A stretch of 12,277 nt of DNA, from NCBI GenBank assembly GCA_959599635.1, contig CAUGJN010000040.1, positions 1-12,277 on the forward strand, written 5' to 3'. Source of the stretch: an uncultured Collinsella sp. (GTDB lineage: Bacteria > Actinomycetota > Coriobacteriia > Coriobacteriales > Coriobacteriaceae). The notes beneath the pieces were generated by a model. It was not told the origin of the DNA, searched no databases, and saw only the letters and a program-made list of their open reading frames with translations. The translations under genes and the position numbers were made by a program. The stretch's first letter is position 1. Every line of letters begins with the position of its first letter. Shown here piece by piece: positions 1 to 7,513 of this stretch.

Positions 1-16
1 CGAAAGGAAGCATTGC

Positions 17-703
17 ATGATCGTCGCCATCGACGGCCCCGCCGGTTCCGGCAAGTCCACCATCGCCAAGGAGATCGCCCGCCAGCTGGGCTTTAACAAG
101 CTCGACACGGGCGCCATGTATCGCGCCGTCACCTTCGCCGCGCTCGACCGCGGCATCGACCTGGACGACGAGGCTGCCATCGATGCCCTCGCCGAACAGA
201 TCGAGATTCGCTTTACCAACGGCACCGGCGAGGACACGCGCCTAACCATCGACGGCCAGGACGCCTCGGCCGCCATCCGCACCCCGCAGGTGGACGCCAA
301 CGTCTCCAAGGTCTCGGCCTACCCGGGCGTACGCGCCGCCATGCTCATCCACCAGCGTCGCGCCGCCGAGGACCGCGACATCGTCGCCGAGGGTCGCGAC
401 ATCGGCACCGTCGTGTTCCCCAACGCACAGGTCAAGGTGTTCCTGACCGCCGACCCGCGTGAGCGTGCCCGCCGCCGCGTGCTGCAGCGCCACCAAAACG
501 ACGCCCAACCGCTCAGCGCAGAGCAGCTCGAGTCCGAGGTCGACGAGACCCTCGACGCCCTCAAGCAGCGCGATAAACTCGACAGCAGCCGCGAGGTCGC
601 ACCGCTCGTGCCCGCCGAGGACGCCGTGCACGTCGACTCCACCGCCCACACCATCGACGAGGTCGTCCACATTATCGAGGACCTCATCAACCAAAGGAGG
701 TAG
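17..703 (+). CDS. cmk: Cytidylate kinase (CMP/dCMP kinase)
   Basis: Cytosolic kinase that transfers phosphate from ATP to CMP or dCMP, giving the diphosphates needed for RNA, DNA and CDP-activated lipid precursors. The 228-residue protein has the usual length of the short bacterial form. It opens with the P-loop GPAGSGKST (residues 7-15), followed by LDTGAMYRA (29-37) for nucleotide monophosphate binding. AEGRDIGTVVFP (124-135) and the arginine-rich lid region around 148-154 are typical of the family, as is RDKLDSSREVAPL (185-197). The start at 17 has AAAGGAAG a few bases upstream. Only 16 bases precede it, so its promoter and upstream neighbour cannot be seen. The last codons (Gln-Arg-Arg-stop) also form the ribosome binding site of the next gene, which suggests co-transcription with it. 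Function is assigned with high confidence from motifs. Confidence 0.97.
   Translation: MIVAIDGPAGSGKSTIAKEIARQLGFNKLDTGAMYRAVTFAALDRGIDLDDEAAIDALAEQIEIRFTNGTGEDTRLTIDGQDASAAIRTPQVDANVSKVSAYPGVRAAMLIHQRRAAEDRDIVAEGRDIGTVVFPNAQVKVFLTADPRERARRRVLQRHQNDAQPLSAEQLESEVDETLDALKQRDKLDSSREVAPLVPAEDAVHVDSTAHTIDEVVHIIEDLINQRR
693..700 (+). promoter_or_regulatory. Ribosome binding site of the acyltransferase gene, inside the end of cmk
   Basis: AAAGGAGG is a near-perfect anti-16S match that ends six bases before the ATG at 707. It lies wholly within the final codons of cmk, so initiation on the second gene happens where ribosomes finish the first. It fixes the start of the acyltransferase at 707. Confidence 0.85.
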
Positions 704-706
704 CCC

Positions 707-1435
707 ATGCGCCTGTTTAAGCAGACGCCCGAGGATTACTACAACGCCCCCTACGCCGAGTTCCCGGCGCTCATCCGCGCCGTCGTCGTGGTGGTCATGG
801 CTATTCTGTGGGCATTCTCCAAGCTCATGTGGCGCTGGAAGGTCGAGGACGCCGACCTGCTGTTTGAGCGCCAGGAGGGCCGCGGCAGCGTGGTCATCTG
901 CAACCACACCTCGATGGCCGAACTCTTGGCCGTGGAGACGGCGCTGTTCTTTGGCGGCCGCCGCATCCGCCCCATCTTTAAGTCCGAGTTCGCCAAGAGC
1001 AAGATCATACGCTGGGCCTTTAGCCGCGTGGGCGGCATTCCCGTCGAGCGCGGCACCGCCGACATGAAGTGCCTGCGCGCCGCCCAGCATGCACTGCAGC
1101 GCGGCGAGGACGTCCTGATCTTCCCCGAGGGCACGCGCATCCGCTCGCGCGAGATTAAACCCGAGGTCCACGGCGGTTTTGCGCTTATCGCTCAGATGGG
1201 CAAGGCGCCCGTCAACCCGCTTGCCATTTGTGGCTGGTCCGACATCACACCCAAAGGCAAAAAGCTCATGCGCCCCAAAAAGTGCTGGATCCGAGCCGGC
1301 AAGTCCATCTCGCTATCCGATGCACCGGCCGAGCTCAAGCGCAAGGAGCGCCTGGCCTGGTTTGAGTCCGAGGCCATGAGTCGCGTCTACGCCATGCGCG
1401 ACGACCTGTGCGCCGAGCACCCGGGTAGGTTCTAG
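707..1435 (+). CDS. PlsC-like 1-acyl-glycerol-3-phosphate acyltransferase (lysophospholipid acyltransferase family)
   Basis: Probable membrane-associated acyltransferase adding the second fatty acyl chain to lysophosphatidate to give phosphatidate. The 242 residues begin with a hydrophobic segment (about 20-42), then show the LPLAT blocks in order: NHTSMAE (66-72), GGIPVERG (109-116) and IFPEGTR (138-144), with a PVNPLAI strand near 168-174. FPEGTR binds the glycerol phosphate in this family. The catalytic block is normally H-x4-D; here it reads His67-x4-Glu72, so the acidic partner is glutamate. That is a conservative change, but it leaves the exact substrate open. It sits three bases after cmk and two bases before ispH. 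The same operon carries gpsA and plsY, whose product would be this enzyme's substrate, which supports a role in phosphatidate synthesis. Family assignment is firm; the precise reaction is inferred. Confidence 0.85.
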   Translation: MRLFKQTPEDYYNAPYAEFPALIRAVVVVVMAILWAFSKLMWRWKVEDADLLFERQEGRGSVVICNHTSMAELLAVETALFFGGRRIRPIFKSEFAKSKIIRWAFSRVGGIPVERGTADMKCLRAAQHALQRGEDVLIFPEGTRIRSREIKPEVHGGFALIAQMGKAPVNPLAICGWSDITPKGKKLMRPKKCWIRAGKSISLSDAPAELKRKERLAWFESEAMSRVYAMRDDLCAEHPGRF

Positions 1436-1437
1436 CC

Positions 1438-2334
1438 ATGGATGAGAACGTCATGAATACCGCTACGGCCGCCGCTGAGAAGGTCGTCCCCACCATCGAG
1501 ATCGCTGCCCACGCCGGCACCTGCTACGGCGTTCAGCGCGCGCTCGACATGGCACTGGCCGCCGCGCCGCAGGCGGGGGAGAGCACTCAGGTCCACACGC
1601 TGGGTCCGCTCATTCATAACCCCATCGTGGTGCGCGAGCTTGCCGAGGCAGGCGTTGGTCTGGCAGACACCTTGGACGACGCCGCGACGGGCACCGTGAT
1701 CATCCGCGCGCACGGCGTGGTGCCGCAGGTGATCGAAGCCGCTCGCGAGCGTGGCCTTACCGTGGTCGATGCCACCTGCCCCTACGTGAAGAAGGTCCAC
1801 GTGGCGGCCGAGCGCCTGATGCGCGAGGGCTACCGCGTAATCGTCGTGGGCGAGCCGGGCCACCCCGAGGTCGAGGGCATTCTGGGCCACGCTGGCGATG
1901 ACGCTCAAGTCGTGAGTTGTGCTGCCGATGCGGACGCGCTGCCACTCAAGGGCAAGGTGGGTCTGGTTGTGCAGACCACCCAGACTGCGCAGAACCTGGC
2001 CGAGGTTGTGGCCTCCATTACCCCGCGCGTGCAGGAGCTGCGCGTGATCAACACCATCTGTGCCGCCACGAGCGAGCGTCAACAGGCAGCAGCCGCACTT
2101 GCCAACCGCTGCGACTGCATGGTCGTGGTGGGCGGCAAGAACTCGGGCAACACCCGCCGCCTGGCGCAGATTTGCGCCGACGTCTGCGAGCGCACACATC
2201 ACATCGAGGAAGCTTCCGAGCTACAGGCCGCGTGGTTTACCGACGCTCACCACATCGGCATCACCGCCGGAGCCTCCACCCCGCAAGAACACATCGAGCG
2301 CGCCGTCGAGCGCATCAAGGAGCTTTGCCGCTAA
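1438..2334 (+). CDS. ispH: 4-hydroxy-3-methylbut-2-enyl diphosphate reductase (IspH/LytB)
   Basis: Last enzyme of the MEP isoprenoid pathway. It reduces HMBPP to IPP and DMAPP with an oxygen-sensitive [4Fe-4S] cluster in the cytosol. All three cluster cysteines are visible: Cys29 in AGTCYGVQRAL, Cys114 in DATCPYVKKVH and Cys208 in NTICAATSERQ. The substrate-binding histidines are in HTLGPLIHNP (His60), RAHGV (His92) and GEPGHPEVEG (His142, with Glu144 as the likely proton-relay acid). The C-terminal signatures VVGGKNSGNTRRL and GITAGASTP (274-282) are intact. Length (298) is normal. The start is uncertain: ATG at 1438 follows the upstream stop by two bases and has only a weak purine stretch (GTAGGT) before it, while an in-frame ATG at 1453 would remove five residues. 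Neither changes the conserved core. Translational coupling to the preceding gene is likely. Confidence 0.97.
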   Translation: MDENVMNTATAAAEKVVPTIEIAAHAGTCYGVQRALDMALAAAPQAGESTQVHTLGPLIHNPIVVRELAEAGVGLADTLDDAATGTVIIRAHGVVPQVIEAARERGLTVVDATCPYVKKVHVAAERLMREGYRVIVVGEPGHPEVEGILGHAGDDAQVVSCAADADALPLKGKVGLVVQTTQTAQNLAEVVASITPRVQELRVINTICAATSERQQAAAALANRCDCMVVVGGKNSGNTRRLAQICADVCERTHHIEEASELQAAWFTDAHHIGITAGASTPQEHIERAVERIKELCR

Positions 2335-2336
2335 TC

Positions 2337-3779
2337 ATGGACCAGACCGTACCCGCATACGCCGCCGATGTGGCCGATTACGGGCGCAGCCGCGACCCCG
2401 AGCCGGGTGAGGGCGCGCTCGTTAAAAACGTGCGCCCCGAATCGCCCGCATGGGATGTGGGTATCGAGCCGGGCATGCGCGTGCTCACGGTCAACGGCGA
2501 GCAGTTGACCGATATGATCGTGTGGCTCTGGGAGGCAGATGACGACACCGTCGAGCTGGAGGTTTTCGATCCGCGCGACGGCACCGTCACCCCCGTTGAG
2601 CTTGATCGCTTTCCCGGCGAGGACTGGGGTCTGGAGTTCGATGGCCCCATCTTCGATGGCATGCGTACCTGCGTCAACGCCTGCGTGTTCTGCTTTATGA
2701 CCATGCTGCCCAAGGGCGGTCGCTCCACGCTCTACATCCGCGACGACGACTACCGCCTAAGCTTTTTGCAGGGCAACTTCGTCACGTTGACCAACCTCAC
2801 CGACGAGGACGTGCAAAACGTCATCCAACGCAACATGAGCCCCATGAACGTGTCGGTCCATGCCGTGAGCCCCGATGTCCGCCGCCGCATGATGGGCCGC
2901 AACGCCCAGCGCGGAATGGACGTGCTCGAGGCCATCATAGCTGCCGGCATCGAGATTCATGCGCAGATCGTGCTGTGCCCCGGCATGAACGACGGCGAGG
3001 AGCTGCTAAAGACGCTTCGCTTTTGCGAGGATCACGAACAGATCACGAGCCTGGGTATCGTGCCGCTCGGTTTTACCAAGCATCAGAACCGTTTTAGCTG
3101 GTCCTACAGCGACAAGCCCGAGCTCGCGCGCGAAACCATTGCCATGATCCGGCCTTTCCAGGACCGTGCCTTCGAGCGCTTTGGCCGCCACACCTTCCAG
3201 ATGAGCGATGAGTTCTATCTGGACGCCGGCATCGAGCCTCCCGAGGCGGACTTTTACGACGGCTACCCGCAGTACTACGACGGCATCGGCATGATCCGCT
3301 CCTATCTGGACGAGACCGACAACGTGCTCGCCGCCGATGCCGAGCGCCTGCGCCGCGTTCGCGAGGCAATCGCCGCCCGTGGTCAGCGCCTGCTGTGCCT
3401 CTCGGGCGCCAGCGCGCGCGATACGGTGGCACGTTTCGTGGAATCGCCACAGGGCCTTGCCGGTACCGTCACGGCCATCAAAAACCGCTACTTTGGCGGC
3501 AACGTGGACGTGACCGGTCTCATCGTCGCCTGTGACATCTTGGAGCAACTGCCGCAGGACTTGTCGGGGGTTATGCTCTTTGTGCCTAAGCTCATGTTCA
3601 ACGCCGACGGTATGACCCTTGACGAGTATCATCGTGACGAATTACTCGCAAGCCTTACCGGTCGCGGCGCCGAGGTTCATGTGGTATCGACCATGCCGCA
3701 TGAGCTGCTCGATACCCTGGAGCACATCCTTGGCATTGTGCCTGTCGACTCTACTAATTCCGCTGACCCTACCCATTAA
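2337..3779 (+). CDS. DUF512-family protein with PDZ domain and radical-SAM-like Fe-S motif (function unknown)
   Basis: A 480-residue protein of the PDZ / radical-SAM-like / DUF512 type (compare TIGR03279, a putative FeS oxidoreductase). Residues about 26-75 look like a PDZ domain (SPAWDVGIEPGMRVLTVNG). Cys112-x3-Cys116-x2-Cys119 has the spacing of a radical SAM [4Fe-4S] site. The family signature LYIRDDDYRLSFLQGNFVTLTNL spans 132-154 and the DUF512 region occupies roughly the C-terminal half, ending near VPLGFTKHQNRF and later a Gly-rich LCLSGASARD block (353-362). The reading frame stays open upstream of 2337, but that part only shadows ispH. ATG at 2337 lies two bases after the ispH stop, with AAGGAG at 2317-2322, a rather long 14-base spacing. 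Biochemical function is not established. Placement just before der is, from memory, common in clostridia and relatives. Confidence 0.88.
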   Translation: MDQTVPAYAADVADYGRSRDPEPGEGALVKNVRPESPAWDVGIEPGMRVLTVNGEQLTDMIVWLWEADDDTVELEVFDPRDGTVTPVELDRFPGEDWGLEFDGPIFDGMRTCVNACVFCFMTMLPKGGRSTLYIRDDDYRLSFLQGNFVTLTNLTDEDVQNVIQRNMSPMNVSVHAVSPDVRRRMMGRNAQRGMDVLEAIIAAGIEIHAQIVLCPGMNDGEELLKTLRFCEDHEQITSLGIVPLGFTKHQNRFSWSYSDKPELARETIAMIRPFQDRAFERFGRHTFQMSDEFYLDAGIEPPEADFYDGYPQYYDGIGMIRSYLDETDNVLAADAERLRRVREAIAARGQRLLCLSGASARDTVARFVESPQGLAGTVTAIKNRYFGGNVDVTGLIVACDILEQLPQDLSGVMLFVPKLMFNADGMTLDEYHRDELLASLTGRGAEVHVVSTMPHELLDTLEHILGIVPVDSTNSADPTH

Positions 3780-3784
3780 AGGAG
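3778..3784 (+). promoter_or_regulatory. Ribosome binding site that fixes the der start
   Basis: AAAGGAG ends five bases before ATG 3790 and overlaps the stop codon of the upstream gene. The frame is open back to 3619, but that extension lies inside the DUF512 gene and lacks this signal. Starting at 3790 gives MKPIVAVVGRPNVGKS, the usual Der N-terminus. Confidence 0.88.
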
Positions 3785-3789
3785 AGCAG

Positions 3790-5124
3790 ATGAAACCTAT
3801 CGTCGCCGTCGTCGGACGCCCCAACGTGGGCAAGTCCACGCTCGTTAACCGCCTGGCCCAGACCTCGGACGCCATCGTCCACGAGTCGCGCGGCGTCACG
3901 CGCGACCGCTCGTATCACACGGCCGATTGGAACGGCCGCGAGTTCACCATCGTCGACACGGGCGGCATCGAGCCGCTCAAGAGCGACGACGTCTTTGCCA
4001 CGTCAATCCGCGACCAGGCACTCGCCGCCGCCGAGGAAGCCGCCGTCATCCTGTTTGTGGTCGACGGCCGCACCGGCGTCACCGAGGAAGACGAGTCGGT
4101 CGCCCGCATGCTCAAGCGCTCCGACAAGCCGGTCTTTCTGCTGGTGAACAAGCTCGACAACCCCGATCGCGAGAACGACAACATCTGGGAGTTCTATTCG
4201 CTCGGCATCGGTGAGCCCACGCCGCTCTCGGCCCTGCACGGCCACGGCACGGGCGACCTGCTCGATGACATCGTGGCCCTGCTCCCCGAGGAAGAGGACG
4301 AGGTCGCCGACGAGTTCCCCGATGCGCTGAACGTGGCCATCATCGGCCGCCCCAATGCCGGTAAGTCGTCGCTGTTCAACCGCATTCTGGGCGCCGACCG
4401 CTCCATCGTGTCCAACATTGCCGGCACCACGCGCGACGCCATCGATACCGTCGTCGAGCGCGACGGCAAGCACTACCGCATGGTCGACACCGCGGGCATT
4501 CGCAAGAAGAGCACCGTGTACGAGAACATTGAGTACTACTCCATGGTCCGCGGCCTGCGCGCCATCGACCGCGCCGACGTGGCGCTGCTCGTCGTCGACG
4601 CCTCCGTGGGCGTTACCGAGCAGGACCAAAAGGTCATGGGCCTTGCCATCGAGCGCGGCTGCGCCATCGTGGTGCTGCTCAACAAGTGGGATCTGCTCGA
4701 CGATGACCGCAAGCGCGAGGCCTGCATGGAGACCGTCGACCGCCGTCTGGGCGTCATGGCTCCCTGGGCCCAGTACCTGCGCATCTCGGCCCTGACCGGT
4801 CGCAGCGTCGAGAAGATATGGGCGATGGTCGATGCCGCCGAGAAGACGCGTTCGCAAAAGATCAGCACCTCGCGCCTCAACACGTTCCTCACCGACCTGC
4901 GCGAGTTTGGCCACACCGTGGTAGACGGCAAGCGTCGCCTGCGCATGCACTACGTGACCCAAACGGGCGTCAACCCGCCGACGTTTACGTTCTTCGTCAA
5001 CCACAGCGACCTGGTCAACGATACCTACCAGCGCTACGTGGAGAACCGTATGCGCTCGACCTTCGACTTTGCCGGCACGCCCATCCGACTCTTCTTTAGG
5101 AAGAAGGAGCAAAAGGATGCTTAA
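3790..5124 (+). CDS. der: Ribosome biogenesis GTPase Der (EngA)
   Basis: Tandem-domain GTPase that binds the 50S subunit and is needed for its assembly. It has 444 residues, as usual. The first G domain has GRPNVGKS (9-16), the switch I Thr in GVTRD (35-39), DTGGIE (56-61) and NKLD (120-123). The acidic linker PEEEDEVADEFPD (166-178) leads to the second G domain with GRPNAGKS (187-194), GTTRD (212-216), DTAGIRKK (233-240) and NKWD (298-301), then SAL near 333-335. The remaining C-terminal part (about 355-435) is the KH-like domain, ending in GTPIRLFFRKKEQ. All guanine-nucleotide motifs are intact in both halves. Its last eight bases overlap the start of plsY, so translation of the two is probably coupled. 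Confidence 0.98.
   Translation: MKPIVAVVGRPNVGKSTLVNRLAQTSDAIVHESRGVTRDRSYHTADWNGREFTIVDTGGIEPLKSDDVFATSIRDQALAAAEEAAVILFVVDGRTGVTEEDESVARMLKRSDKPVFLLVNKLDNPDRENDNIWEFYSLGIGEPTPLSALHGHGTGDLLDDIVALLPEEEDEVADEFPDALNVAIIGRPNAGKSSLFNRILGADRSIVSNIAGTTRDAIDTVVERDGKHYRMVDTAGIRKKSTVYENIEYYSMVRGLRAIDRADVALLVVDASVGVTEQDQKVMGLAIERGCAIVVLLNKWDLLDDDRKREACMETVDRRLGVMAPWAQYLRISALTGRSVEKIWAMVDAAEKTRSQKISTSRLNTFLTDLREFGHTVVDGKRRLRMHYVTQTGVNPPTFTFFVNHSDLVNDTYQRYVENRMRSTFDFAGTPIRLFFRKKEQKDA
5104..5109 (+). promoter_or_regulatory. Ribosome binding site of plsY, inside der
   Basis: AAGGAG lies seven bases upstream of ATG 5117, inside the der coding sequence. It decides the plsY start against a longer in-frame alternative beginning at 5069, which has no such signal and would add a charged, non-membrane extension. 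Confidence 0.8.
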
Positions 5125-5800
5125 TCCGATTCTGCTGACCGCCATCTGCGCCGTGGTCTCGTTCTTTATCGGAGCGATTCCGTTTGGCCTGATCCTGGGC
5201 CGCGTTTTCAACCACACGGACATTCGCAAGGCGGGCTCCGGCAATATCGGCACCACCAACGCCCTGCGCGTGGCCGGCCCCAAGGTGGCCGCGCTCACGC
5301 TGCTGCTCGACTGCCTGAAGGGCGCCATCTGCGTCCTTATCGCCCGTCTGCTCATCGCGAGTGTGGGCTATGGCTTCCCTGTGAGCATCATGGCTCCCGG
5401 CGCTCCGGGCGACTGGATGCTCGGTGTCATCTGCCTGGCAGCGGTGTGGGGACACATCTTCTCGCCCTACCTCAACTTCCATGGCGGTAAGGGTATCGCC
5501 GTGGGCCTGGGCGTGATTCTTGCCTGGTACTGGCCCATTGGCCTGTCGCTGCTGGGCATGTTTATCGTGGCCGTCGCCATCACCAAGTACGTGTCGGTGG
5601 GTTCACTTGCCGCCGCCATCGGTCTTCCCATCGCTGCCTGCGCGGTCTTTCCGTACAGCAGCCTGGGCCTCAAGCTTTGCATGGCGATGATCGGCATCAC
5701 CGTGGTGTGGGCCCATCGCGCGAACATCAAAAAGCTCATGACCGGTAAGGAGTCCAAGCTCTCGTTTACCAAGCGCGTCACCGAGCCCGACGATAAGTAG
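5117..5800 (+). CDS. plsY: Acyl-phosphate:glycerol-3-phosphate acyltransferase PlsY
   Basis: Integral membrane enzyme that transfers an acyl group from acyl-phosphate (made by PlsX) to glycerol-3-phosphate, giving lysophosphatidate. The 227-residue protein is strongly hydrophobic, with likely membrane segments around 5-28, 56-82, 102-117, 128-155, 159-180 and 184-200. The three family motifs are present: GSGNIGTTNALR (40-51), GHIFSPYLNFHGGKG (112-126), and WAHRANIKKLMTGKESKL (198-215). LDCLKG (64-69) is also typical. It overlaps der by eight bases (ATGCTTAA) and is followed by gpsA, which makes its substrate. The sequence places substrate supply and acylation side by side. PlsX, which makes the acyl donor, is not in the window. 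The tail after residue 207 is charged and probably faces the cytosol. Confidence 0.97.
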   Translation: MLNPILLTAICAVVSFFIGAIPFGLILGRVFNHTDIRKAGSGNIGTTNALRVAGPKVAALTLLLDCLKGAICVLIARLLIASVGYGFPVSIMAPGAPGDWMLGVICLAAVWGHIFSPYLNFHGGKGIAVGLGVILAWYWPIGLSLLGMFIVAVAITKYVSVGSLAAAIGLPIAACAVFPYSSLGLKLCMAMIGITVVWAHRANIKKLMTGKESKLSFTKRVTEPDDK

Positions 5801-5809
5801 GGGAGAGTC

Positions 5810-6817
5810 ATGAATGTTGCGCTGATTGGCTCCGGCTCCTGGGGAACTGCCGTCGCCGGCCTTGCGGCCGCGCGAGCCGAGCGCGTGACCATGTGGGCCC
5901 ACAGCGAGCAGACGGCCGCCGGCATTAACGGCGAGCATCACAACCCGCGCTATCTGGTGGGATATGAGCTGCCAGACAACGTGGTAGCAACGACCGAGCT
6001 CGCCCAGGCGCTCGACGGTGCCGATGCGATCATCCTTGCCGTGCCCTCCACGCACTTGCGCGACGTGTGCCATCGGGCAGCTCCGTTTATCGATGCCGAG
6101 ACTCCGGTCCTGTGCCTCACCAAGGGCATCGAGCCCGAGTCCGGCCTGCTCATGAGCGAGGTCATTGCCAGCGAGATCGGCAACGAGCGGCGTGTGGCGG
6201 CGCTCTCGGGCCCCAACCATGCCGAGGAGATCTGCCGCGGCGGACTTTCTGCCGCCGTCATCGCCAGCGAAGACCCGCAGGTAGGGGAGACCTTTAAGGA
6301 CCTACTCCTCTCGACGGCCTTCCGCATCTACCTGTCGCAGGATATGACAGGCGTCGAGGTTTGCGGCGCCATGAAAAACGTCATCGCCATCGTGTGCGGT
6401 ATCTCCGCCGGTACCGGCGCGGGCGACAACACGCTCGCCCTTATCATGACGCGCGGCCTGGCCGAGATCAGCCGACTGGTGCACGCTCGCGGCGGGCAGG
6501 CCATAACCTGCATGGGACTTGCCGGCATGGGCGACCTCATCGCCACCTGTACCTCGGAGCATTCGCGCAACCGCACCTTTGGCTACGAGTTTGCCCACGG
6601 CGTTTCGCTCGACGAGTACCAGACGCGAACACATATGGTGGTCGAGGGCGCCGTCGCGGCCCGCAGCGTGAGCGAGCTCGCCCGTTCACTGGGCGTAGAC
6701 ATTCCGCTCACCTTTGCCGTGGAGCAAACGCTCTACAACGGTGTTACTTTGGATAGGGCGCTCGAGATTCTTACCGACCGCGTACCCTCCCAAGAGTTCT
6801 ACGGACTCACCGACTAG
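5810..6817 (+). CDS. gpsA: Glycerol-3-phosphate dehydrogenase [NAD(P)+]
   Basis: Cytosolic dehydrogenase that reduces dihydroxyacetone phosphate to sn-glycerol-3-phosphate, the backbone for phospholipids. The 335-residue length is standard. The Rossmann glycine motif is GSGSWGTA (7-14). LTKGIEPESG (103-112), ALSGPNHAEEI (131-141) and GAMKNVIAI (186-194, with catalytic Lys189) mark the active site. The C-terminal substrate-binding domain shows GDNTLALIMTRGLAEI (205-220), GLAGMGDL (236-243) and SRNRTFG (252-258). The start at 5810 follows the plsY stop by nine bases, with GGGGAG partly overlapping that stop codon. Its product feeds PlsY encoded just upstream, so the order plsY-gpsA is functionally meaningful. 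Nothing unusual is seen in the catalytic residues. Confidence 0.97.
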   Translation: MNVALIGSGSWGTAVAGLAAARAERVTMWAHSEQTAAGINGEHHNPRYLVGYELPDNVVATTELAQALDGADAIILAVPSTHLRDVCHRAAPFIDAETPVLCLTKGIEPESGLLMSEVIASEIGNERRVAALSGPNHAEEICRGGLSAAVIASEDPQVGETFKDLLLSTAFRIYLSQDMTGVEVCGAMKNVIAIVCGISAGTGAGDNTLALIMTRGLAEISRLVHARGGQAITCMGLAGMGDLIATCTSEHSRNRTFGYEFAHGVSLDEYQTRTHMVVEGAVAARSVSELARSLGVDIPLTFAVEQTLYNGVTLDRALEILTDRVPSQEFYGLTD

Positions 6818-6835
6818 CGCAGAAAGGCTACTACC

Positions 6836-7507
6836 ATGGGTTCCATCAAAATCGCTCCGTCCGTCCTCTCGGCCGACATGGCCAACCTCAAGGGCGAACT
6901 CGACAAGATCGCCGGTGCCGACTACGTGCACTTCGACGTTATGGACGGTCACTTTACCGGCAACCTCACCTTTGGCGTCGATATCCTCAAGGCCGTCAAG
7001 CGCTCCACCGACGTACCGGTCGACGCGCACCTCATGGTGTCGAACCCCGACGAGACGGTCGATTGGTACGCCGACGCCGGTGCCGATATGATCACCGTGC
7101 ATTACGAGGCCTCCACGCACCTGCACCGCACGCTTACCCATCTGCAGCAGCGCGGCGTCAAGGCCGGCGTAGTGCTCAACCCCGCTACCCCCGTGTGCGT
7201 ACTCGAGAGCATCATCGACGTTGTCGACATGGTGCTGCTCATGAGCGTGAACCCCGGCTTTGGCGGCCAGAGCTTTATCCCTGGTACTATTGCCAAACTG
7301 CACGAGCTTACGGCCATGTGTGAGCGCCACGGCGTTTCGCCCCTGATCGAGGTCGATGGCGGTATCTCTTCCAAGAACATCGCCGAGGTCGTCAAGGCCG
7401 GCGCCAACGTGCTCGTAGCCGGCTCCGCCGTATTTAAGTCCGAAGATCCCGCCGCCGAGGTTGCGCTGCTGCAGAAGCTGGGCAACGAGGCCGCACAGGA
7501 GGCATAA
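6836..7507 (+). CDS. rpe: Ribulose-phosphate 3-epimerase
   Basis: TIM-barrel epimerase interconverting ribulose-5-phosphate and xylulose-5-phosphate in the non-oxidative pentose phosphate pathway. The 223 residues match the family length. IAPSVLSAD (6-14) is the classic N-terminus. The likely metal ligands are His32 and Asp34 in VHFDVMDGHF, His65 in DAHLMV and Asp174 in IEVDGGI. Asp34 and Asp174 would be the acid-base pair. SVNPGFGGQSF (137-147) is the flexible phosphate-binding loop and AGSAVF (195-200) the last phosphate-binding element. ATG 6836 has AAAGG about nine bases upstream and follows gpsA by 18 bases, the largest gap in the operon. I see no promoter in that gap. The last codons contain AGGAGG, which serves the next gene. 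Confidence 0.97.
   Translation: MGSIKIAPSVLSADMANLKGELDKIAGADYVHFDVMDGHFTGNLTFGVDILKAVKRSTDVPVDAHLMVSNPDETVDWYADAGADMITVHYEASTHLHRTLTHLQQRGVKAGVVLNPATPVCVLESIIDVVDMVLLMSVNPGFGGQSFIPGTIAKLHELTAMCERHGVSPLIEVDGGISSKNIAEVVKAGANVLVAGSAVFKSEDPAAEVALLQKLGNEAAQEA
7497..7502 (+). promoter_or_regulatory. Ribosome binding site of the cysteine desulfurase gene
   Basis: AGGAGG overlaps the final sense codons of rpe and sits 11 bases before ATG 7514, a slightly long but workable spacing. Confidence 0.65.
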
Positions 7508-7513
7508 ACCCTT

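Noticed and set aside
242..1171. 309-codon open frame on the - strand
   Set aside because: It covers cmk and the acyltransferase in antisense and has no motif or binding site.
1917..2336. N-terminal extension of the DUF512 reading frame
   Set aside because: The first 140 codons overlap ispH out of frame and look like Arg/His-rich shadow sequence. The family N-terminus fits ATG 2337.
3619..3789. Upstream extension of der
   Set aside because: It overlaps the DUF512 gene end. AAAGGAG and the normal Der N-terminus point to 3790.
4003..5355. 450-codon open frame on the - strand
   Set aside because: It is antisense to der and plsY and shows only the His/Val/Gly/Asp-rich composition typical of shadow frames in GC-rich DNA.
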